A stretch of 64,000 nt of DNA from contig NZ_CP130720.1 in NCBI RefSeq assembly GCF_035984415.1, positions 6,696,001-6,760,000 of the forward strand. Reading direction: 5' to 3'. Shown here piece after piece: positions 1-8,827 of this stretch (within the stretch, counting starts at the first letter, position 1; every line of letters begins with the position of its first letter). Origin of the DNA: Streptomyces sp. NBC_01296 (lineage in GTDB: Bacteria; Actinomycetota; Actinomycetes; Streptomycetales; Streptomycetaceae). Both the position numbers and the translations under genes were made by a program. The notes beneath the pieces are model-generated. The model saw only the letters and a program-made list of their open reading frames with translations. It searched no databases and was not told where the DNA came from.

Positions 1-199
1 TCGCCTCCACCCCGTCCATCCGGGGCATCCGGATGTCCATCAGCACCACATCGGGCTGCAGCGCCCGCACCTGGTCCAGCGCCTGCAGACCGTCCCCGGC
101 CTCCCCGACGACCGCCAGGTCCTGTTCGGCCTCCAGGATCATCCGGAAGCCGGTGCGCAGCAGCGGCTGGTCGTCGACCAGTAGGACGCGGATCGCCAC
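1..199 (-). CDS. Response regulator, receiver domain (5' part only)
   Basis: The visible 66 residues, read leftward from GTG at 199, are the start of a CheY-like receiver domain. The acidic pair is D9-D10 (LLVDDQP) and the phospho-acceptor is D55 in VLMDIRMP. The gene runs off the left edge, so the output domain is not seen. The receiver start (RTGFRMILEAE, then VVGEAGDG) resembles the NarL/LuxR class, which normally ends in a C-terminal HTH; that assignment is inferred. The partner kinase would lie outside the window or downstream. Identity as a receiver is very secure; the subfamily is likely. Confidence 0.9.
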   Translation of the reverse strand, partial: MAIRVLLVDDQPLLRTGFRMILEAEQDLAVVGEAGDGLQALDQVRALQPDVVLMDIRMPRMDGVEA

Positions 200-264
200 A
201 GGGGGTACCTCGAATTCGTACGGCGGCAACGACGGACGCCGCCCATTCTGCCCCGATCGGCCCG

Positions 265-1173
<909 letters not shown>

Positions 1174-1360
1174 GGACAAAACCCTACGACCCGCCACCGA
1201 CAGCGCGCGCATACCATCGACGCCGAGCCCCCTCGCACTGCATGATCGGAGCATCACACCGCGCCACCACGCACCCCGCCCCGCACCGACCGTGCACCTG
1301 AACCACACTGAAAGCACCGCCGGCCGCACCCCGCCGGACAGCACCGAACGAAGGACACCC
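1174..1360. promoter_or_regulatory. Divergent intergenic region, RecB-like nuclease / site-2 protease
   Basis: A 187-bp gap between two divergent genes must hold both promoters. I see no convincing -35/-10 pair and no strong dyad. An AAGGA about 7 nt before GTG 1361 is a reasonable ribosome binding site for the protease gene. Confidence 0.4.
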
Positions 1361-2566
1361 GTGGCAGACACCGACGAAACCGGCGAGCGCGCGGCCAAGC
1401 GCCCCGGACCGGGCGGCGGCATCCTCATGGGCCGCCCCTTCGGCGTCCCCGTCTACGTCTCGCCCAGCTGGTTCCTCGTCGCCGCCCTCATCACCTGGGT
1501 CTTCGGCGACCAGCTCGACCGCGTCCTGCCCGACCTCGGCCCCGCCCGCTACCTCGTCTCCCTCTTCTTCGCCGTCGCCTTCTACGCCTCCGTCCTCGTC
1601 CACGAACTCGCCCACACCGTCGCCGCCCTCCGCTTCAAACTCCCCGTGCGACGCATCCAGCTCCAGTTCTTCGGCGGAGTCTCCGAGATCGAGAAGGAAT
1701 CCGAGACCCCCGGCCGCGAATTCGTCCTCGCCTTCGTCGGCCCCCTGCTCTCCCTCCTCCTCGCCGGCGCCTTCTACGTCGGCATGGAACTCGTCGACCC
1801 CGCCAGCGTCCCCGGCGTCCTCCTCGCCGGCCTGATGATCTCCAACCTGCTCGTCGCCGCCTTCAACCTGCTCCCCGGCCTCCCCCTCGACGGCGGCCGC
1901 ATGCTCCGCGCCGTCATCTGGGGCATCACCGGCAAACCCATGACCGGCACCGTCGCCGCCGCCTGGGTCGGCCGCGCCCTCGCCGTCGCCGTCCTCCTCG
2001 GCCTGCCGATGATCACCCACACCGGCGTCCTCGGCTCGGGCACCGGTGCCATCGAGTCGACCGGCATGAACACCGTCATGGACGCCCTGCTCGCCGCGAT
2101 CCTCGCCGCCATCATCTGGACCGGCGCCGGAAACAGCCTGCGCATGGCCCGCCTGCGCGAACACCTCCCCGAACTCCGCGCCCGCACCCTCACCCGCCGC
2201 GCCGTCCCCGTCGAGCACACCACCCCCCTCTCCGAAGCCCTGCGCCGCGCCGTCGCAGCAGGCGCCCGCGCCATCGTCATCGTCGACGGCCACGGCGACC
2301 CCGTCTCCATCGTCCGCGAGACCGCCATCGCCTCCGTCCCCGAACACCGCCGCCCCTGGGTCGACGTCAGCACCCTCGCGCAAGAGCTCACCGACGGAAT
2401 GAAGGTTTCCGCGGAACTCTCAGGCGAAGAACTCCTCGACCACCTCCGCGCCACCCCCGCCACCGAGTACCTCGTCCTCGAACCCGGCGGCGAGATCTAC
2501 GGAGTCCTCTCCACCCTCGACGTCGAAAGGGCCTTCGTGAAGGCCATGGCGCGGCCCCAGTCCTGA
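1361..2566 (+). CDS. Site-2-protease-like zinc membrane metalloprotease with C-terminal CBS-like domain
   Basis: This is an intramembrane metalloprotease of the S2P/M50 (SpoIVFB/Rip3-like) class. The zinc motif HELAH is at residues 81-85 inside the second hydrophobic segment, and the third ligand is D177 in the NLLPGLPLDGGR motif. About six hydrophobic helices span roughly residues 30-260. The last 130 residues are soluble and CBS-domain-like, as in the Rip3/MJ0392 branch, where the CBS region is thought to respond to nucleotides. The predicted role is regulated cleavage of a membrane-bound regulator such as an anti-sigma factor; the substrate is unknown. Start GTG 1361 follows an AAGGA. The next gene, trmI, begins 18 nt downstream but seems to have its own promoter. 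Confidence 0.88.
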   Translation: MADTDETGERAAKRPGPGGGILMGRPFGVPVYVSPSWFLVAALITWVFGDQLDRVLPDLGPARYLVSLFFAVAFYASVLVHELAHTVAALRFKLPVRRIQLQFFGGVSEIEKESETPGREFVLAFVGPLLSLLLAGAFYVGMELVDPASVPGVLLAGLMISNLLVAAFNLLPGLPLDGGRMLRAVIWGITGKPMTGTVAAAWVGRALAVAVLLGLPMITHTGVLGSGTGAIESTGMNTVMDALLAAILAAIIWTGAGNSLRMARLREHLPELRARTLTRRAVPVEHTTPLSEALRRAVAAGARAIVIVDGHGDPVSIVRETAIASVPEHRRPWVDVSTLAQELTDGMKVSAELSGEELLDHLRATPATEYLVLEPGGEIYGVLSTLDVERAFVKAMARPQS

Positions 2567-2572
2567 AGCCAA

Positions 2573-2584
2573 TACACTGGTCAC
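2573..2584 (+). promoter_or_regulatory. -10 box for an apparently leaderless trmI transcript
   Basis: TACACT at 2573-2578 ends six nucleotides before the ATG at 2585. In Streptomyces that spacing places the transcription start at or next to the A of the start codon, so the message would be leaderless. No ribosome binding site precedes the ATG. The -35 is not clear. Confidence 0.5.
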
Positions 2585-3481
2585 ATGTCCGAACCGACCG
2601 GTGCCGCCCGCCGACGCGGGCCCTTCGAGGTCGGGGACCAGGTTCAGCTCACCGACCCCAAGGGCCGCCACTACACGTTCACGCTCGAAGCAGGGAAGAA
2701 TTTCCACACCCACAAGGGTTCCTTCCCGCACGACGAGCTGATCGGTGCTCCCGAGGGCAGTGTTGTCCGTACCACGGGGAACGTCGCGTACCTCGCGCTG
2801 CGCCCCCTGCTCCCCGACTATGTCCTGTCCATGCCCCGCGGTGCCGCCGTGGTCTACCCCAAGGACGCAGGCCAGATCCTGGCCTTCGCCGACATCTTCC
2901 CCGGCGCCCGCGTCGTGGAAGCAGGCGTCGGCTCCGGCTCCCTGAGCAGCTTCCTGCTGCGCGCCATCGGCGACCAGGGCATGCTCCACAGCTACGAGCG
3001 CCGCGCGGACTTCGCCGAGATCGCCACCGCCAACGTCGAGCGCTACTTCGGCGGCCCCCACCCCGCGTGGCAGCTGACCGTCGGCGACCTCCAGGACAAC
3101 CTGTCCGACACCGACGTCGACCGGGTCGTCCTCGACATGCTCGCCCCCTGGGAATGCCTGGAGGCCGTCTCCAAGGCCCTCGTCCCCGGCGGCATCCTCT
3201 GCTGCTACGTGGCCACCACCACCCAGCTGTCCAAGACCGTCGAGTCCATCCGCGAGATCGGCTGCTTCGCCGAACCGCAGCCCTGGGAATCGATGATCCG
3301 CAACTGGCACGTGGAAGGCCTCGCCGTCCGCCCGGACCACCGGATGATCGGCCACACCGGCTTCCTCGTCACCGCCCGCCGCCTCGCGGACGGCGTCGAG
3401 CCCCCGATGCGCCGCCGCCGCCCCGCCAAGGGCGCGTACGGCGAGGACTACGACGGACCCGGCAGCGACCGGTCCGCCTAG
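2585..3481 (+). CDS. trmI: tRNA (adenine-58-N1)-methyltransferase TrmI
   Basis: TrmI transfers a methyl group from S-adenosylmethionine to N1 of A58 in the T-loop of tRNA, acting as a tetramer in the cytoplasm. The 298-residue protein has the N-terminal beta domain (residues 15-85) and a Rossmann methyltransferase domain with SAM motif VVEAGVGSGSLS near residues 103-115 and the catalytic-region motif VVLDMLAPWE. Its length fits bacterial TrmI (about 280-300). The basic tail after residue 270 is poorly conserved in actinomycetes. It lies just upstream of the proteasome ATPase locus, an arrangement common in actinobacteria. It probably ends its own unit at the strong hairpin that follows. Confidence 0.95.
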   Translation: MSEPTGAARRRGPFEVGDQVQLTDPKGRHYTFTLEAGKNFHTHKGSFPHDELIGAPEGSVVRTTGNVAYLALRPLLPDYVLSMPRGAAVVYPKDAGQILAFADIFPGARVVEAGVGSGSLSSFLLRAIGDQGMLHSYERRADFAEIATANVERYFGGPHPAWQLTVGDLQDNLSDTDVDRVVLDMLAPWECLEAVSKALVPGGILCCYVATTTQLSKTVESIREIGCFAEPQPWESMIRNWHVEGLAVRPDHRMIGHTGFLVTARRLADGVEPPMRRRRPAKGAYGEDYDGPGSDRSA

Positions 3482-3519
3482 ACACCGGCGACCGCGGCCA
3501 CCCGGCCCCACCCAACACC

Positions 3520-3573
3520 AAGGCGCTGTGGCGCAGTTCCCCGAACGAACCGGGAACTGCGCCACAGCGCCTT
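3520..3573 (+). terminator. 22-bp perfect inverted repeat downstream of trmI
   Basis: The arms at 3520-3541 and 3552-3573 are exactly complementary over 22 bp around a 10-nt loop (3542-3551). TTTT runs directly off the right arm (3572-3575). It lies 38 nt after the trmI stop and 112 nt before the next start, as expected for an intrinsic terminator. The stem is unusually long. Confidence 0.85.
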
Positions 3574-3685
3574 TTCGTTGTCCTCGGTACCGGCCCCAGC
3601 CGACGCGGACCCGGCCGTTCCACCCCCGTGTGAGGTGTGGCACGATGCTGGCTCCCCGTCACCGTTCGCACAGGAGACACCCCGC

Positions 3686-4288
3686 GTGCCGCACCGCCCC
3701 GCCGAGCTGACGCCGACACTGGAAACCCTCGCGCACAACAGCGCCGGGCCCCTCCACTGGCTCGCCACGGCCACCGCCATGGCCGCCGTCATCGCCGCCG
3801 CGGGACTCGTCCAGCCGGACGCGGCCGCCACCGGCCACCCCGCGGCCCCCGCAAACGGCCCCCGGGCCCCCCAGGCCGCCGCCCCCGACCCGGCCCGGGT
3901 CACCTACCCCCTGGACTGCAAGGGCCTCCCCGTGGCCGTCACCGCCACCGCCCAGGGCGACCTCGACGGCGACGGCCGCCCCGAAACCGTCGCAGCCGTC
4001 CGCTGCGACGCCGGCTCCGGCACCCCGCCCCACGCGATCTACGTACTGGTCCAGGACAAGACCCCCGGCGCCGCACCCAGGGTCGTCGCCACCCTCCTCG
4101 AGGCCGGAAAACGACAGACCGCCACCGATCTCACCATCCGCGACGGAATCGTCACCGCCAGTCTCCTCGGCTACTCCTCACCCGAGGTACCGCGCTACAG
4201 CCCCGACGTGAAACAGCTCGCCAAGTGGCGCTGGAGCGGCGGAAAATTCCGCCAGGAGCTGACGAACTCAGACCCCAAGAGTGTTTGA
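3686..4288 (+). CDS. Small membrane-anchored or exported protein of unknown function
   Basis: I do not recognise a named family. The 200-residue product has one hydrophobic segment at about residues 20-42 (LHWLATATAMAAVIAAAGLVQ), then an Ala/Pro-rich linker, then a soluble domain with two cysteines (LDCKGL and VRCDAG) that could form a disulfide outside the cell. The soluble part contains GDLDGDGRPETV, an FG-GAP/VCBS-like acidic turn often seen in secreted proteins, in which calcium binding is possible. Start GTG 3686 is chosen because CAGGAGAC lies 7 nt upstream; the frame extends further left without an RBS. Its stop is 4 nt from the end of the convergent ferredoxin gene, with no terminator between. 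Confidence 0.7.
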   Translation: MPHRPAELTPTLETLAHNSAGPLHWLATATAMAAVIAAAGLVQPDAAATGHPAAPANGPRAPQAAAPDPARVTYPLDCKGLPVAVTATAQGDLDGDGRPETVAAVRCDAGSGTPPHAIYVLVQDKTPGAAPRVVATLLEAGKRQTATDLTIRDGIVTASLLGYSSPEVPRYSPDVKQLAKWRWSGGKFRQELTNSDPKSV

Positions 4289-4292
4289 ACCG

Positions 4293-4613
4293 TCACTCCG
4301 CGTCGGGGCCGTACACCTCGACCCTGTCCGAAACACGCCTCACGTGGATGCAGTCACCCGGGCACTCCTTCGCCGAGTCCACCACGTCCTGCAGCAGCGT
4401 CAAAGGAACCGGAGTGGTCGCCCCCGCGTCCACCAGCAGCTCGTCCTGCGGGCTCTTCACGTACGCCAGACCATCGATGTCCAGCTCGAACACCTCTGGC
4501 GCGTACTGGACGCAGATCCCGTCACCGGTGCAGAGGTCCTGGTCGATCCAGACCTCCAGCGGCTCGCCGGCCTGCCCACCGCCGCCCGCGGAAGCCTCCT
4601 GCTGCACGGTCAT
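4293..4613 (-). CDS. Small single-cluster ferredoxin
   Basis: The 106-residue protein is an acidic electron carrier of the actinobacterial 3Fe-4S type. The cluster ligands are C28 and C34 (C-x5-C, CTGDGIC) and C84 (ECPGDC). A fourth cysteine, C88, follows in a C-x3-C arrangement. A 16-residue Gly/Gln-rich N-terminus and a 30-residue insertion separate the ligand groups. Such ferredoxins usually feed cytochromes P450 or other oxidoreductases, but no such partner gene is adjacent here. It is divergent from arc, a neighbourhood I recall as conserved in Streptomyces. AGGAGAT precedes the ATG. Cluster type (3Fe-4S or 4Fe-4S) cannot be settled from sequence. Confidence 0.88.
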   Translation of the reverse strand: MTVQQEASAGGGGQAGEPLEVWIDQDLCTGDGICVQYAPEVFELDIDGLAYVKSPQDELLVDAGATTPVPLTLLQDVVDSAKECPGDCIHVRRVSDRVEVYGPDAE

Positions 4614-4811
4614 ATCTCCTGCCGTTCCCTGCGCTCAGTGATCCGTTTCCGCCACGAGCCCGCGGCAAGTCGCGCGAGCCCTGACGGGTGTTGAACAGTT
4701 CGACCTTACAACCGGCCGCTTTCCGATGTTGATGGGTGGGTATTTCCTTGGCGTGAGGGAGTACGCAAGGGTGAAGATCGGACACACCCCTACCGTCTTT
4801 GTGATCTAGGG

Positions 4812-4840
4812 GTTTCAATCACCACCAGCCCAGGTAGGGT
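4812..4840 (+). promoter_or_regulatory. Candidate arc promoter
   Basis: GTTTCA at 4812-4817 and TAGGGT at 4835-4840 are separated by 17 bp, a good vegetative-type spacing. Transcription would begin near 4847, leaving a leader of about 32 nt that includes the GGAGGA ribosome binding site before GTG 4879. The rest of the 265-bp gap to the divergent ferredoxin gene shows no other strong signal. Confidence 0.5.
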
Positions 4841-4878
4841 CAGGAAGCGTCCAGCTCCCCTTGGAGGAGGTGAGGACC

Positions 4879-6645
4879 GTGGCAGCCCACGACGACGACA
4901 ACAACCGCGGCATCCGGCCGGGGCGAGGGTCTGAGGACCCCGCCGGCCAGGTTGCCTATCTCGAGCAGGAAATCGCCGTCCTGCGACGTAAGCTCGCCGA
5001 CTCTCCGCGACACACGAGGATTCTCGAAGAGCGGATCGTCGAGCTCCAGACAAACCTGGCCGGCGTCTCCGCGCAAAACGAGCGACTGGCAAATACGCTC
5101 CGTGAGGCCCGCGACCAGATCATCGCACTCAAGGAGGAAGTCGACCGGCTCGCACAGCCGCCGGCCGGCTTCGGTGTCTTCCTTCAGGCGAACGAAGACG
5201 GCACCGTCGACATCTTCACCGGCGGCCGAAAGCTCCGCGTGAACGTCAGCCCCAGCGTCGAACCGGAAGACCTCCGGCGCGGCCAGGAGGTCATGCTCAA
5301 CGAGGCCCTCAACGTGGTCGAGGCCATGGAGTTCGAACGGGCCGGGGACATCGTCACCCTCAAGGAAATCCTCGAGGACGGCGAGCGCGCCCTGGTGGTC
5401 GGGCACACCGACGAGGAAAGGGTGGTGAGGCTCGCCGAGCCGCTCCTGGACATCACCATCCGCCCCGGCGACGCCCTCCTGCTCGAACCCCGCTCCGGCT
5501 ACGTCTACGAGGTCGTCCCCAAGAGCGAGGTCGAAGAACTCGTCCTCGAAGAGGTCCCCGACATCGACTACAGCAAGATCGGCGGCCTGGGCGACCAGAT
5601 CGAGCTGATCCGCGACGCGGTCGAGCTCCCGTACCTCTACCCCGACCTCTTCAAAGAGCACGAACTGCGGCCCCCCAAGGGCATCCTGCTCTACGGCCCC
5701 CCCGGCTGCGGCAAGACACTCATCGCCAAGGCCGTGGCCAACTCCCTTGCCAAGAAGGTCGCCGAGGTGACCGGCCAGCCCGCCGGGAAGTCCTACTTCC
5801 TGAACATCAAGGGCCCCGAACTCCTCAACAAGTACGTCGGCGAGACCGAGCGGCACATCCGCCTCGTCTTCCAGCGTGCCCGCGAGAAGGCCAGCGAGGG
5901 CACCCCCGTCATCGTCTTCTTCGACGAGATGGAATCCCTCTTCCGCACCCGCGGATCCGGAGTCAGCTCGGACGTGGAGAACACCATCGTCCCCCAGCTG
6001 CTCGCCGAGATCGACGGCGTGGAAGGCCTGGAGAACGTCATCGTCATCGGCGCCTCCAACCGCGAGGACATGATCGACCCGGCCATCCTGCGCCCCGGCC
6101 GGCTCGACGTGAAGATCAAGATCGAGCGCCCCGACGCCGAAGCGGCCCGGGACATCTTCGCCAAGTACCTCAAGGCCTCGCTGCCGCTCCACAGCGACGA
6201 CCTCTCCGAGCACTCCGGCTCGCCCGAGGTCGCCGTGCACAGCATGATCCAGACCGTCGTCGAGCAGATGTACGCCGAAACCGAGGAGAACCGCTTCCTC
6301 GAGGTCACGTACGCCAACGGCGACAAGGAAGTCCTCTACTTCAAGGACTTCAACTCCGGCGCCATGATCCAAAACATCGTGGACCGTGCGAAGAAGATGG
6401 CCATCAAGGCCTTCCTCGAGCACAACCAGAAGGGCCTTCGCGTCGCCCACCTCCTCCAGGCTTGCGTGGACGAGTTCAAGGAGAACGAAGACCTGCCCAA
6501 CACCACCAACCCGGACGACTGGGCCCGGATCTCCGGAAAGAAGGGCGAGCGGATCGTCTTCATCCGCACCCTCGTCACCGGAAAGCAGGGCGCAGACACC
6601 GGACGCTCCATCGACACGGTGGCAAACACCGGTCAGTACCTCTGA
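4879..6645 (+). CDS. arc: Proteasome-associated AAA ATPase ARC (Mpa)
   Basis: ARC/Mpa is a hexameric unfoldase that captures Pup with an N-terminal coiled coil and threads pupylated proteins into the 20S core. All parts are visible: a coiled coil at about residues 22-88, tandem OB folds (about 95-235), Walker A GPPGCGKT at 273-280, Walker B FFDE ending at 350, and the C-terminal GQYL whose penultimate Tyr docks into the alpha ring. Length (588) is typical. The frame is open from 4861, but GTG 4879 is chosen because it sits behind GGAGGA and gives the usual start of the Streptomyces protein. It is transcribed alone, with dop following after a terminator. Confidence 0.97.
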   Translation: MAAHDDDNNRGIRPGRGSEDPAGQVAYLEQEIAVLRRKLADSPRHTRILEERIVELQTNLAGVSAQNERLANTLREARDQIIALKEEVDRLAQPPAGFGVFLQANEDGTVDIFTGGRKLRVNVSPSVEPEDLRRGQEVMLNEALNVVEAMEFERAGDIVTLKEILEDGERALVVGHTDEERVVRLAEPLLDITIRPGDALLLEPRSGYVYEVVPKSEVEELVLEEVPDIDYSKIGGLGDQIELIRDAVELPYLYPDLFKEHELRPPKGILLYGPPGCGKTLIAKAVANSLAKKVAEVTGQPAGKSYFLNIKGPELLNKYVGETERHIRLVFQRAREKASEGTPVIVFFDEMESLFRTRGSGVSSDVENTIVPQLLAEIDGVEGLENVIVIGASNREDMIDPAILRPGRLDVKIKIERPDAEAARDIFAKYLKASLPLHSDDLSEHSGSPEVAVHSMIQTVVEQMYAETEENRFLEVTYANGDKEVLYFKDFNSGAMIQNIVDRAKKMAIKAFLEHNQKGLRVAHLLQACVDEFKENEDLPNTTNPDDWARISGKKGERIVFIRTLVTGKQGADTGRSIDTVANTGQYL

Positions 6646-6655
6646 TCGAACAGGG

Positions 6656-6690
6656 CGGCTGCGGGTGCCCTCACCGGGCACCCGCAGCCG
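6656..6690 (+). terminator. Intrinsic terminator after arc
   Basis: A perfect 15-bp stem (6656-6670 with 6676-6690) has a 5-nt loop. The downstream stretch is T-richer than its surroundings (CTTT, then CTCTTTT). It starts 11 nt after the arc stop. Confidence 0.85.
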
Positions 6691-6774
6691 ACTGCTTTAC
6701 CGACTGCTCTTTTCAGCCGGTGACGGGGCAAAGTCAATGACTGAAATGATCTCCCCACCAGCGCGGAGTGGTTC

Positions 6775-6780
6775 TAGGCT
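6775..6780 (+). promoter_or_regulatory. Possible -10 element for dop
   Basis: TAGGCT at 6775-6780 is a good Streptomyces -10 hexamer about 114 nt upstream of the dop ATG. I see no convincing -35 at the matching distance, so this is tentative. Confidence 0.3.
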
Positions 6781-6893
6781 CTTCCGTACCGCCGGTCGCG
6801 CAGTGCGGGGACGGGCACCGCACACGCACCGGAGCACCAGCGGTACTTGAGCGCCGCTCCCGAACGGGAGCGCCGCCGGGCAAGGAGGGCCGC

Positions 6894-8405
6894 ATGACCG
6901 TACGGCGAGTAATGGGAATCGAGACGGAGTACGGGATCTCCGTCCCGGGCCACCCGAACGCCAATGCCATGCTCACCTCGTCCCAGATCGTCAACGCCTA
7001 CGCGGCGGCGATGCACCGGGCGCGACGCGCCCGCTGGGACTTCGAGGAGGAGAATCCGCTGCGGGACGCCCGCGGCTTCGACCTCGCCCGCGAGGCCGCC
7101 GACAACAGCCAGCTCACCGACGAGGACATCGGCCTCGCCAACGTCATCCTCACCAACGGCGCACGGCTCTACGTCGACCACGCGCACCCCGAATACAGCT
7201 CCCCGGAGATCACCAACCCGCTCGACGCCGTCCTCTGGGACAAGGCCGGCGAACGGATCATGGCCGAGGCGGCCGTACGCGCCGCCCAGCTCCCCGGAGC
7301 CCAGCCCATCCACCTCTACAAGAACAACACCGACAACAAGGGCGCCTCCTACGGCACGCACGAGAACTACCTGATGAAGCGGGAAACCCCCTTCTCGGAG
7401 ATCGTGCGCCACCTCACCCCCTTCTTCGTCTCCCGCCAGGTCGTGACCGGCGCCGGACGCGTGGGCATCGGCCAGGACGGCCGCGAGCACGGCTTCCAGA
7501 TCAGCCAGCGCGCGGACTACTTCGAAGTCGAGGTCGGCCTCGAGACCACACTCAAGCGCCCCATCATCAACACTCGCGACGAGCCGCACTCGGACGCCGA
7601 GAAGTACCGCCGGCTGCACGTGATCATCGGCGACGCCAACCTCTCCGAGATCTCGACGTACCTCAAGCTCGGCACCACCGCCCTCGTCCTCTCGATGATC
7701 GAGGACTCCTTCATCAACGTCGACCTGGCCGTGGACCAGCCGGTGCGCACCCTGCACCAGGTCTCCCACGACCCCGACCTGCACCACCTGATCACGCTGC
7801 GCAGCGGCCGCACCCTGACCGCCGTGCAACTCCAGATGGAGTACTTCGAGCTGGCCAGGAAGTACGTGGACGAGCGTTTCGGCTCCGACGCCGACGAGCA
7901 GACCAAGGACGTGCTGATCCGCTGGGAGGACGTGCTCGGCCGGCTCGAGAGCGACCCGATGAGCCTGTCGGGAGAGCTCGACTGGATCGCGAAGCGCGAG
8001 ATCCTCGAGGGCTACCGCAGGCGCGACGGCCTCGGCTGGGACGCCGCCCGGCTCCACCTGGTGGACCTCCAGTACGCGGACGTACGGCCCGAGAAGGGCC
8101 TCTACAACCGCCTGGTGGCCCGCGGCAAGATGAAGCGGCTGGTGGAGGAGCCGGCGGTGGAGCGCGCCCAGGGCAAGCCGCCGGAGGACACCCGGGCGTA
8201 TTTCCGGGGCCGGTGCCTGGAGCAGTACGCGGACGACGTCGCCGCGGCCTCGTGGGACTCGGTGATCTTCGACCTCCCGGGCCGCGACTCGCTCCAGCGG
8301 GTCCCGACGCTGGAACCCCTGCGGGGTACCCGCAAGCACGTGAAGGAGCTCCTGGACCGCTGCCGCACGGCGGAGGACCTGGTGCGGGTACTCAGCGGGA
8401 ACTGA
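6894..8405 (+). CDS. dop: Deamidase/depupylase Dop
   Basis: Dop converts the C-terminal Gln of Pup to Glu so that PafA can use it, and it also removes Pup from substrates. It shares the glutamine-synthetase-like fold of PafA. The N-terminal GIETEYG motif (E10, Mg/ATP site) and the catalytic Asp at residue 95 (LYVDHAHPEY) are present, as is the YKNNTDNKGASYGTHENYL segment. Length is 503, normal for Dop. ATG 6894 is chosen because AAGGAGGG lies 5-12 nt before it and the 42 upstream in-frame codons lack family similarity. It is followed by pup after 170 nt, so it may be co-transcribed with pup or separate from it. Confidence 0.97.
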   Translation: MTVRRVMGIETEYGISVPGHPNANAMLTSSQIVNAYAAAMHRARRARWDFEEENPLRDARGFDLAREAADNSQLTDEDIGLANVILTNGARLYVDHAHPEYSSPEITNPLDAVLWDKAGERIMAEAAVRAAQLPGAQPIHLYKNNTDNKGASYGTHENYLMKRETPFSEIVRHLTPFFVSRQVVTGAGRVGIGQDGREHGFQISQRADYFEVEVGLETTLKRPIINTRDEPHSDAEKYRRLHVIIGDANLSEISTYLKLGTTALVLSMIEDSFINVDLAVDQPVRTLHQVSHDPDLHHLITLRSGRTLTAVQLQMEYFELARKYVDERFGSDADEQTKDVLIRWEDVLGRLESDPMSLSGELDWIAKREILEGYRRRDGLGWDAARLHLVDLQYADVRPEKGLYNRLVARGKMKRLVEEPAVERAQGKPPEDTRAYFRGRCLEQYADDVAAASWDSVIFDLPGRDSLQRVPTLEPLRGTRKHVKELLDRCRTAEDLVRVLSGN

Positions 8406-8486
8406 GGGCTGAAAAGTCCCCGGTCCGGGAATCATGAAGTCAGCCGCACGTTATGAAAGTGCGGGGACGAATGCCGGGCCCTCCTT

Positions 8487-8506
8487 GTAGGGTCCGACGT
8501 AGGGTC
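8487..8506 (+). repeat. Two 8-bp direct repeats in the pup upstream region
   Basis: GTAGGGTC occurs at 8487-8494 and again at 8499-8506, a 12-bp period. Each copy contains TAGGGT, a good -10 hexamer, so they may be two alternative -10 boxes or two binding sites for one regulator. Transcription would then begin 65-80 nt before the pup start. Confidence 0.5.
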
Positions 8507-8513
8507 TGATCTT

Positions 8514-8539
8514 GAGAGATCCCGATCCCGGGGTCTCTC
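8514..8539 (+). other. Hairpin in the pup 5' untranslated region
   Basis: The arms 8514-8524 and 8529-8539 form 11 pairs (one G-T wobble) around an ATCC tetraloop. It lies between the likely promoter and the pup ribosome binding site. No T-run follows, so it looks more like a stability or translational element than a terminator. Confidence 0.5.
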
Positions 8540-8575
8540 GACATGAGCGCGCGAACCGAGCGGGGTGAGGTAGAC

Positions 8576-8788
8576 ATGGCGACCAAGGACACCGGCGGCG
8601 GACAGCAGAAGGCGACTCGCTCGACCGAGGAGGTCGAGGAGGCGGCGGTCGAGGAATCGACCGACCTCAAGGAACGCCAGGAAAAGCTCTCCGACGACGT
8701 CGACTCCGTACTTGACGAGATTGACGATGTACTCGAAGAGAATGCTGAGGATTTCGTGAGGTCGTTCGTGCAGAAGGGTGGCCAGTAA
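8576..8788 (+). CDS. pup: Prokaryotic ubiquitin-like protein Pup
   Basis: Pup is the small disordered modifier attached to lysines by PafA. The 70-residue product has the family hallmarks: an acidic, Gln/Thr-rich N-terminus, the helix-forming SDDVDSVLDEIDDVLEEN region that binds ARC, and a C-terminal GGQ. Ending in Gln means that it needs Dop deamidation before ligation. ATG 8576 (MATKDTGGG) is chosen over the in-frame ATG at 8543 because GGTGAGG lies just upstream and the product then matches the usual Streptomyces Pup. The HNH gene begins 39 nt after the stop. Confidence 0.97.
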   Translation: MATKDTGGGQQKATRSTEEVEEAAVEESTDLKERQEKLSDDVDSVLDEIDDVLEENAEDFVRSFVQKGGQ

Positions 8789-8827
8789 GGCCATTTGACC
8801 TTCGAATCGAAGGTGGGGGGCGGGTAG

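Noticed and set aside
1174..1428. Longer RecB-like protein starting at 1428
   Set aside because: The extra 85 residues are Arg/Ser-rich, show no homology pattern and would overlap the divergent protease gene.
4840..6681. Long reading frame of 613 codons on the minus strand opposite arc
   Set aside because: It is the mirror of arc's codon bias: repeated Gly/Val/Leu/Asp content, no domain, and it lies completely antisense to a securely identified gene.
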